A stretch of 64,000 nucleotides of DNA, taken from assembly GCA_949128115.1 (NCBI GenBank), contig OX421961.1:120593050-120657049 (forward strand), written 5' to 3'. A model generated the notes under the pieces. The model had not been told where the DNA came from. It was given only the letters and a program-made list of their open reading frames with translations, and searched no databases. Of this stretch, positions 57,401 through 64,000 are shown piece after piece; the stretch's first letter is position 1, and each line of letters begins with the position of its first letter. This DNA comes from Anaspis maculata. Its lineage: Eukaryota; Arthropoda; Insecta; Coleoptera; Scraptiidae. A program made the position numbers and the translations under genes.

Positions 57401-59996
57401 TGAACTACCGGTACAAACAAGCACAAAACACCATTAAGAAGTTAGATACGTCAATTGAACACCATCTGTCACTTTTTTGTTGTTGCTATTGATAATATTT
57501 CAACTGCATTCCCGACTGTTTTTCAAAGCATTCCCGATTTTGTCAATAATTTACGAAAATTTTAAAATTTGACGCTTAAAATGTCATAAAAAGAACATGT
57601 TGGTTACTAATTCGGAAAGCTAATTTTTTTCTCTATCTATTTGTGCAAAAATCCAATATGGCGGCCATAAGAAAAACAAAAGTTGACTGTCATAATTTGA
57701 CATCTAGAAGGCCTGGAAAATTTCTGTCAACGAAGATCGACTCGGAGTGATCAAAAACATAAAACTACCAAGTTTGATTGAAATAGCTCCAATGGTTGGA
57801 GAAATAAAAAACAATTTCTGAAATCAAAATTTTTAGTTTTTTCGTGATAAATCGTGAACCAATCAAAACATTCAAAGTTTCTTTCCAGATTCTCAATCGC
57901 CACAAAAATGCGCAACTTTTTTCTAATTTAACCGACCTCGTATCTCTTACCGTTTCCAAGATACCAATGGTGAGCATCGAAATTTTCACCACCCTGTATA
58001 TCAGTATACAGGGTGATTTTTTGAAAAGTTTCCACCCCTTGTTTCTCGCCGCCAAAATGTTTTACAGGAAAACGCCGAAACAGGTCAATTTTTGTTTCGA
58101 GGGGGTCATCTAGAGCACATATCACCAAATTTTTATCTTGAACCCCTTCGCCCCCGCCCCACCCTGCTTTAAAATTTCAAATAGCATGACCTACTTTGTG
58201 ATACATCAAATTGAAGGCAATAAAATTCTCTTTCCGTTAAACATATTTCACATTTTTTTAAACCACCCCTCAACCCTTCTGAAAATCCTCTTTTCGTTAA
58301 TGGAAGGACAATGTTCCCCCTATAAACTCTTGATTCCTGAGAAATAGACTTCCCAGCAAAAACAGGTCGATTCTTATTTCAATGGGGTCATCTTAGACAC
58401 GAGTGGCCAAATTTTTATCTTCAACCCCTTCGCCCTCACCCTACCTTACTTTGAAATTTCGAATAGCATTATCTATCTTGTGATACATGAAATTGAAGGC
58501 AATAAAACTCTTTCCGTCAAACATATTTCTATTTTTTTTAAACCACCCCTTTAAAGTAGGGTAGGGTGGGGGCGAAGGGGTTGAAAATAAAAGTTTGGCC
58601 ACTCGTGTCTAAGATGACCCCATTGAAATAAGAATCGACCTGTTTTTGCTGGGAAGTCTATTTCTCAGGAATCAAGAGTTTATAGGGGGAACATTGTCCT
58701 TCCATTAACGAAAAGAGGATTTTCAGAAGGGTTGAGGGGTGGTTTAAAAAAATTTGAAATATGTTTAACGGAAAGAGAATTTTATTGCCTTCAATTTGAT
58801 GTATCACAAAGTAGGTCATGCTATTTGAAATTTTAAAGCAGGGTGGGGCGGGGGCGAAGGGGTTCAAGATAAAAATTTGGTGATATGTGCTCTAGATGAC
58901 CCCCTCGAAACAAAAATTGACCTGTTTCGGCGTTTTCCTGTAAAACATTTTGGCGGCGAGAAACAAGGGGTGGAAACTTTTCAAAAAATCACCCTGTATT
59001 TCTTCAGATATTGAATCGAAACTTGGTGTTTTGAATCGAAACAATGATAAATTACATTAAAAATGAAATTACAGTAAAAAACCCTCTCTAGGCCAATTAC
59101 TTTTAGAAAAAACACAGTAAACTTTTTTTCTGATAAGTAGACGAAAAATGTTTTTCTTAGGTAACAACTTCAGTCGTTTGAAGATATTTCAAAAACGGCT
59201 CAAGATATTCAATTCAAGTTTACGACGACTTCATGACCATGAAATCATAATTATTTATGGCGATTTACATGTCTTCACCTATTTTGGTTCTTGAGGTACA
59301 AATGTTCAACTTTTTATTTTTATTTCACCCTGTATATGCCGCCGGCATAATTCGTATTGATGGCTTCAAGTTTCAATCAGAAGAGAGTGGATCAAACAAC
59401 ACCTCTACGAAGTGGCACTCCGCCATCATAAAACTCAAGGTCTATACAGTCTTCAGCATCGAGTATCTGGACTATTATGATTTTCTTGTGTTTTGACGAA
59501 GAAGGAGTGGACTGATGATGAAATATGTAAGGGCCTTTCTTGTAGACAACACAATTTCCAACAATTTTGCTTCAAGTGCTTTTCCCCCAAGTGCCATCGT
59601 TTACGAGATAAACACGAAAAACTGATCCTCAAGTTCTTCTCGAGGCCACAACGGCCGAAGCTCACACCGGATTTTTGAGGACTTTTACTATGTTGAGCTA
59701 CATGCTTAACTGAGCTTAAGACAAAAATTTGGCTGGCTTTCATTTTTGTTCGCTATTTGCGATTTAAACAGCTGAAATTCCTGGACTAAAAGGGTAATTT
59801 CTTTTAGTACCTATCCACCTACCTACTTACTTCAGATTTCTTTTTCAGTTCATGTCAGACATTGTCTTCATCTATTGCCAAGTCCTCACAGTTGAAAAGC
59901 ATCTCCTCACATCAAAATTTCCAATTTATTTGTATCGAATGTCACTTGAAACTGGACTGAACTTCTTCAAAGTAGTGGAAAATATGACTGAGAAAG
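54431..59996 (+). CDS. Carboxylesterase 3 (first four exons, last exon not in window)
   Basis: Exons 54431-54565, 54624-55292, 55350-55682 and 59849-59996 give 428 residues in frame. The exon 3 acceptor is TCTAG at 55349; the nearer TTTCAG (55357) would break the frame. HGGG at 105-108, nucleophile Ser189 in FGQSAGA (Gln in place of the usual Glu before Ser), acid Glu318 in GFTTNEG. Exon 4 is 148 bp and ends in phase 1 exactly as in genes 1 and 2. It should be followed by an exon with the catalytic His (G-x-x-H-x-DDL), but I find none up to 64000. Either the last intron runs past the window or the exon is lost. Intron 3 (4.2 kb) carries the nested palindromes. Confidence 0.85.
55730..55815. 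repeat. 86-bp hairpin
   Basis: TTTCAAACTGGGCGCGCTAG...GAGAGCG mirrored by CGCCCTCTCCAGCGCGCTAAATTTGAAA. A tiny MITE-like palindrome in esterase 3 intron 3. Confidence 0.7.
56511..57998. repeat. Palindrome family B, copy 2
   Basis: TACAGGGTGGTGAAAATTTC mirrored by GAAATTTTCACCACCCTGTA, same sequence family as 33394-34612. A smaller palindrome lies in the loop: antiparallel frames 57212-57403 and 57235-57426 both start MCLFVP and end TDVFE(L/F)TDTLDP. The left half carries the 139-bp MITE at 57055-57193. Confidence 0.9.
57055..57193. mobile_element. 139-bp Harbinger-like MITE with TAA duplication
   Basis: Inverted ends GGGCTCGATATCAAGTTG and CAACTTGGTATCGAGCCG, flanked by TAA (57052-57054, 57194-57196). 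Family B copy 1 has the uninterrupted site GTATCTAACTTCCTAATCG near 33887, which confirms the boundaries and the 3-bp duplication. Confidence 0.88.
58007..58998. repeat. Palindrome family A, copy 2 (near-perfect 992-bp hairpin)
   Basis: TACAGGGT (58007-58014) and ACCCTGTA (58991-58998) are exact mirrors about 58502.5. The 70-codon frames at 58138-58347 (plus) and 58658-58867 (minus) are mirrored about the same axis and differ at one residue (His/Gln), so the arms are nearly identical with no net indel. The loop is about 90 bp (58457-58548). Confidence 0.92.
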
Positions 59997-61844
59997 GTAA
60001 ATATTTATTATATGCTGAAGTACGAACGGCGTGAGCAAGAAGAACCCAAACTGGAAAATGAAGCAGAAAGGACATTTGAAGAGGTAGGCATACCTACCCG
60101 TATAGGTACATGATTTTCAGAAATAATTCGTGTCGTCACAAATATAGGTACCTATATGCCGATCAGCTTTTAAATTCAGCACTAGAACGGTAATTTTTGC
60201 ACGCCAAGTTGGCAATTCTGCGATATTTGGGGATGTTCAAATTTGTAATGTTGGATCAGTTTTTCCCCAGATGACCTTAAATTCGTACTGTCAATCGAGT
60301 ACAGCGCTGTTGCAAGATTGTATGTATGCTTTGTTTTTGACTGCAGCTTCAGTGTCCCATATGTCCTTCCAGTGTCTTTTCACCTCGCAATCTGCAGTAT
60401 GGAGTTCTTCAGCTGTAATTCAGGTTGGGCGTAAACGGCTCGGCACTCTGTCACTTACCTGCCATTCTGACAAGATAACAGTCATAACAGCCAAGACAAC
60501 ACTGTAGCGGATTATGATGCAAGGAGACGCCAGAATTGGCATTTTATGTCAAAATTTCCTAACCTCACTAGACTTCGCCACAAAAAGCCCGTTTTCACGG
60601 AACTTGGTCTGTCAGCGTCCGTTACACTCTAGGGAACATGGCCAACCGCGTTTCAATTTCTACTGAATTTAAAACGTGATCGGCATATACTTGTTGTATT
60701 CTTGAGTCGTAGGGATCAGGTCCCAAACCTCTCAGATTCTTTTTGCTCTACGCTGAAGTACTAAACAGATAAGACTCGAGATAAGACTTGGTATAGTAGG
60801 TACCTACTTGGCTACGGTTGCGGTTAACAAAAATTGGGCAGCGGCTTATCATTACTGTTTCTGAAACTTAATATGCAGGTTGATCATGAAATGACACACC
60901 AGAACAGAACTATCATTATAATGAAATCTTCTACGAAGGCCACAAAAAATAATAAAAGAAATTCTTCGATTTTTATTTGAAGTTATGATAGGTCAAAGTT
61001 TGGTCCTTCGAACCCTTCTAGCATTGTATAACTACTCCTAGTAGGCCAGCCGCCGTTCAAATTGTGCAATTTTCGGAAAGCACGGGCAGATGGCGTGTTC
61101 AGCATTTGTCGTATGGTCGCTCAAATTAGTTATGAATCACGCTGTCTTCAAATTTCAACGTGGCGCCCAACTTACTGATAGATGTTGATGGTTTGGTACA
61201 GGAATTTTAATTTTTCTGATATGCGCTGATAATTTCTTGCGAGCTAATAGGGTAGTGACCACCATCGAAAAATATTTAAAAAAAAAATCATACTAATCGA
61301 ATGTAGAGCCTTAATTACAAGGCTACGTTTCGTGAAAATTCGAGAAAAAAAGTTCCAAGTGTCTCAAAATCTGCCTTGAAAGTGGCTACTTTTGCGAACG
61401 ATTTCAAATCTACCGAGCTGTAAGGCGGGCTGTGACGTTTCAATCTTTTGACAGTAGTGGGGATGACCCCACCTCCGTTGCCTGTGTGTCAGTGTTGACG
61501 TTGACGTTTGCCAGCATAACATAACCATTGAAGTCTGATGTAGTCTTGAAATATTCATAAATCATGAAAGATTTTACCAACTTTCCATATTTTCAAGCAA
61601 AACAACACGAATCACCGCACAGATACACAAAGCCTTAACAATATAACAAATCAGCTGTTATGAGCGTTGACGGGTTGACGCTAGTGCTTTTTGTAGTAAG
61701 TTCTGTAGTGTTGTCAAGCCTGCTTCTCCGCCTATGAAAGATTGTGACGTCATCGCGCCAAATTTGAAATGATCGAAAACTTTCATAATTTTTTTTTTAC
61801 CAAGAAAACTTACGAAAAAAATCTGTCAACTATATAGCGTCACT
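59997..61844. other. Downstream of esterase 3 exon 4, no exon recognised
   Basis: Either the last intron of esterase 3 or intergenic. Holds a scrap of the short hairpin MITE terminus (60655-60690, TCTACTGAATTTAAAACGTG) and GTAGGTACCTACTTG near 60798. GTATAACTACTCCTAGTAGG (about 61024) is mirrored at 63748-63768. No GxxHxDDL-type exon in any frame. Confidence 0.4.
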
Positions 61845-63645
61845 TATAATCAATTTCACGGCTATCTGCATTAGAGCAAGCTATGGAAAAATTATTTTTT
61901 ATTTTTTTTTGGTAGGAATGAGTAGGAATCCATAACCGTCGTCGTAGAAGGTTTGTGTAAATGTGGTATGTGAAAAGGCTAGGTCTTGTGGCATTTGTGG
62001 CAGATGTCACCCGTCGCGTGGTGTGATGCACGTCAAGTCAAAATGTTCAGTTTATTTGGGGAAAACAGATAAACACGTGTTCCTCGAAGTGTCAATTAGC
62101 TGGACACGGGTTGGTGGCTTTTTACTTGTGCTTTGGTAGTGGCGGCCAGTGAGCCAGTGTGTTAAATGACGCCCACAGATGATGACGCCAAAGGAAGTCA
62201 GCGGTAGCACCAAAGGGAAGTAAGACTGATAGTAGGAAGTACTACGTGCTCTACAACACTAAAACAGCATACAAGCCAGAAGAAGATGAAGAAGGGAATA
62301 CATACATGAAATGGTCAATAATTTCATGTTGAGAAGATCTTCCAACACAGAGTGCACTCACGCGTCGTGTCTCGACTGTCTTGTCTTGTACAGTGCAACT
62401 CCATAAATCAATGTCCATGGAAGCGAATTTTCTCAACCTCACTGGGGCCACTGGACAGGCATTTTCAATAATTTTTCTTTCCTTTAGTGCTGCCGCTGAC
62501 TTCCTTTGGCGTCATTTTATACACTGGCTCACTGGCCGCCACTACCAGAGCACAAGCAAAGACCCACCAACCCGTGAAGACGGTTTCTAGCAAATTTTCA
62601 CTCCGAGGAACACGTTTTTATCTGTTTTCCCCAATAAAACTAAACATTTTGACTTGATGTGCATCACACCGCGCGACGGGTGACATCTGCCACAATACCT
62701 AACCTTTTCACATATAGTAGGTTCACTTGTACCGTGATTCTAGTTGGCTGTGAGATTTTGTTTCTAAGTTTTCAAATCTGATATTTGAAAACTCCCTAGA
62801 ACTTGGCAGTTGGTTGCATTGATATTTGAAAGTTTAAGCTTGACGACAAGATCAACAACTTTACCGTTAGTCAGATCGAGTGTCAAATAGACTGAAAATC
62901 ACGAGTTTCAAGAAAATTGTGGTGAAATTATGCCCATTACTGTGAAAACTGTGTTTGCGCCTCAGCTTGTCTCTTGAACAATAACGTCCAGTGCCCATTT
63001 GAAAGTCCTCGAGAGTGCCATCAAGAACTCGCTTCTGGGAGAAAAAATGGCCGGAATGGGTGCTGGGCATGTACCCCATAACGTTCAGCTTTGCGGAGAA
63101 GACGTGAATCTATTTTCAAAAACCACATATTATGGAAGCATTGTGAACTATTCCTGGTTTTTAAAAGAAGTACCCACACTCTGGAAGGCTGGAAACGATG
63201 GGAAGCTGAACCCTCCTAATTTTTGTGGGGATGGGATTCATCGGCGTTAATACTTGATTTCACTGCTCAGGACATCGTACTGGAACAAGAAATTTGTGGA
63301 ACTTGTGAAAGGTGAACAACATCCACTCCATATTTGCAATTTGCAAAGTTGATTTCGGTAAATTTTCCATTTTTGACAGCAACAGTAAACACACCATCAC
63401 ACCAACATAACCTATCTTTCGAAGCCAGACGCTCAGGCGCACACTAGGCAGTCGGACGTGAAGTCTACAATGCCAAACTGTGAAATTTGCCCAGCCTACT
63501 AGAATCACGGTACAAGTGAACCTACTATACCACATTTACACAAACTATCTGCGACGACGGTTATGGATTCCTACTCATTCCTACCAACAAAAAATAATTT
63601 TTTCATAGCTTGCTCTAATGCAGATAGCCGTGAAATTGATTATAT
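61845..63645. repeat. Palindrome interrupted by a TA-flanked TIR element
   Basis: ATAATCAATTTCACGGCTAT (61847) mirrored by ATAGCCGTGAAATTGATTAT (about 63624). CTTCCTTTGGCGTCAT (62500) is mirrored at about 62190, and ACAGATAAACACGTGTTCC at 62068 is mirrored near 62605. The right arm is split by the 813-bp element at 62715-63527; the matching point in the left arm (about 61958) is uninterrupted. Confidence 0.8.
62715..63527. mobile_element. 813-bp TIR element with TA duplication
   Basis: TAGTAGGTTCACTTGTACC... at the left and its reverse complement ...GGTACAAGTGAACCTACTA at the right, 36 bp with one mismatch. Flanked by TA (62713-62714, 63528-63529). TA targets suggest Tc1/mariner type. The interior frame 62999-63250 has no recognised domain, so non-autonomous. 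Confidence 0.8.
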
Positions 63646-64000
63646 CAAGAAGTGTACTTGAAAAAAAATGATAAAAAAAAAAAAATCGGTTACTACCCTA
63701 TTGCTCTAGGCGCCATCTAGCGACAAAATCCCAAATTCGAGGCTGACCTACTAGTAATAGTTATACAATGCTTCTGGGTAGTTTCGTTTTTTCGAAATAT
63801 TCTAATGAACTGTTGGTGGCAGAATTATGATGAAGAAATATCAACCACTGGATTTGTGTTGAATTATCATTCAATATACGGGTGAGTCAGAAAGCTCGAA
63901 AATTATTATTCAACAACGCCTTCAAACCATTCGGTTGAACCCTCAACCGACGTAGAGCAGCTGATCACACGGTTTTCTACAAAGACATTTTTTAGGGGAG
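63646..64000. other. Right edge, no gene recognised
   Basis: CCTACTAGTAATAGTTATAC (63749-63768) mirrors sequence near 61024 and GGTTACTACCCTATTGCTC mirrors sequence near 61248, so the inverted region extends beyond the inner palindrome. Nothing coding seen. Confidence 0.4.

Larger units (their letters stand above)
55870..59790. repeat. 3.9-kb outer palindrome with nested palindromes (esterase 3 intron 3)
   Basis: Outer arms: CCAGGAATT (55883) with AATTCCTGG (about 59780), GCTTCGGCCGTTGTGGCC (55996) with GGCCACAACGGCCGAAGC, and AGTGGACTGATGATGA with its mirror. A second coaxial boundary is TACAGGGTGG (56316) with CACCCTGTA (59326-59334). Between the arms, two further palindromes lie side by side (56511-57998 and 58007-58998). 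Antiparallel frames 55948-56238 (minus) and 59493-59678 (plus) share KCFSPKCHRLRDKHEKLI, which comes from the mirroring and does not indicate a gene. Confidence 0.85.

Noticed and set aside
58138..58867. Apparently duplicated 69-aa proteins on opposite strands
   Set aside because: They are the two arms of one palindrome. No start context, domain or codon pattern supports coding.

Overview
The window is animal nuclear DNA, most likely from an insect. It has intron-containing genes with GT/AG junctions (several introns only 53-58 bp), a nuclear gene for a mitochondrial GTPase, tandem carboxylesterases, and dense insect-type transposons (BEL/Pao, hAT, Tc1/mariner, Harbinger-like, LINEs). The many GTAGGTACCTAC-type palindromic motifs and the esterase type fit a sternorrhynchan hemipteran (whitefly, aphid or mealybug). 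That species guess is inference only.

Region 1-26 kb holds no host gene I can support. It carries a LINE reverse-transcriptase scrap at the left edge and a 2.6 kb palindrome (1332-3948). A gypsy-type LTR (8683-9325) follows, then a 5'-truncated LINE with target-site duplication (9678-11194). At 11.5-13.9 kb a solo LTR with a 4-bp duplication contains a hAT MITE with its own 8-bp duplication. Next come a CCCTGTC-ended TIR element with a 1.2 kb hairpin inside (13940-16270) and a second hAT-type element with an 8-bp duplication (16873-18030). A complete, very young BEL/Pao retrotransposon follows (18180-25683, one 1,732-aa polyprotein ORF, LTRs nearly identical).

Region 26.5-37.1 kb is one five-exon gene for mitochondrial elongation factor G2 (GFM2/EF-G2mt, ribosome recycling), 738 aa. 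Its 6.8 kb third intron holds a candidate LTR, two long palindromes and a TAA-flanked Harbinger-like element with a MADF-domain relic. Its fourth intron holds a Tc1 element with a single premature stop.

Region 39-60 kb is a head-to-tail cluster of three type-B carboxylesterases sharing exon junctions, including a 148-bp penultimate exon. The first (569 aa) is complete with an intact catalytic set. The second (538 aa) is complete but has a changed oxyanion motif (HGGV) and Asp at the acid position. The third lacks its last, His-bearing exon inside the window.

The most unusual property is architectural. At least eight 0.4-3.9 kb near-perfect or interrupted palindromes, many bounded by TACAGGGTG/CACCCTGTA and several nested on one axis, sit mostly in introns of the four host genes. 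Pre-mRNAs of these genes could therefore fold into long double-stranded hairpins.
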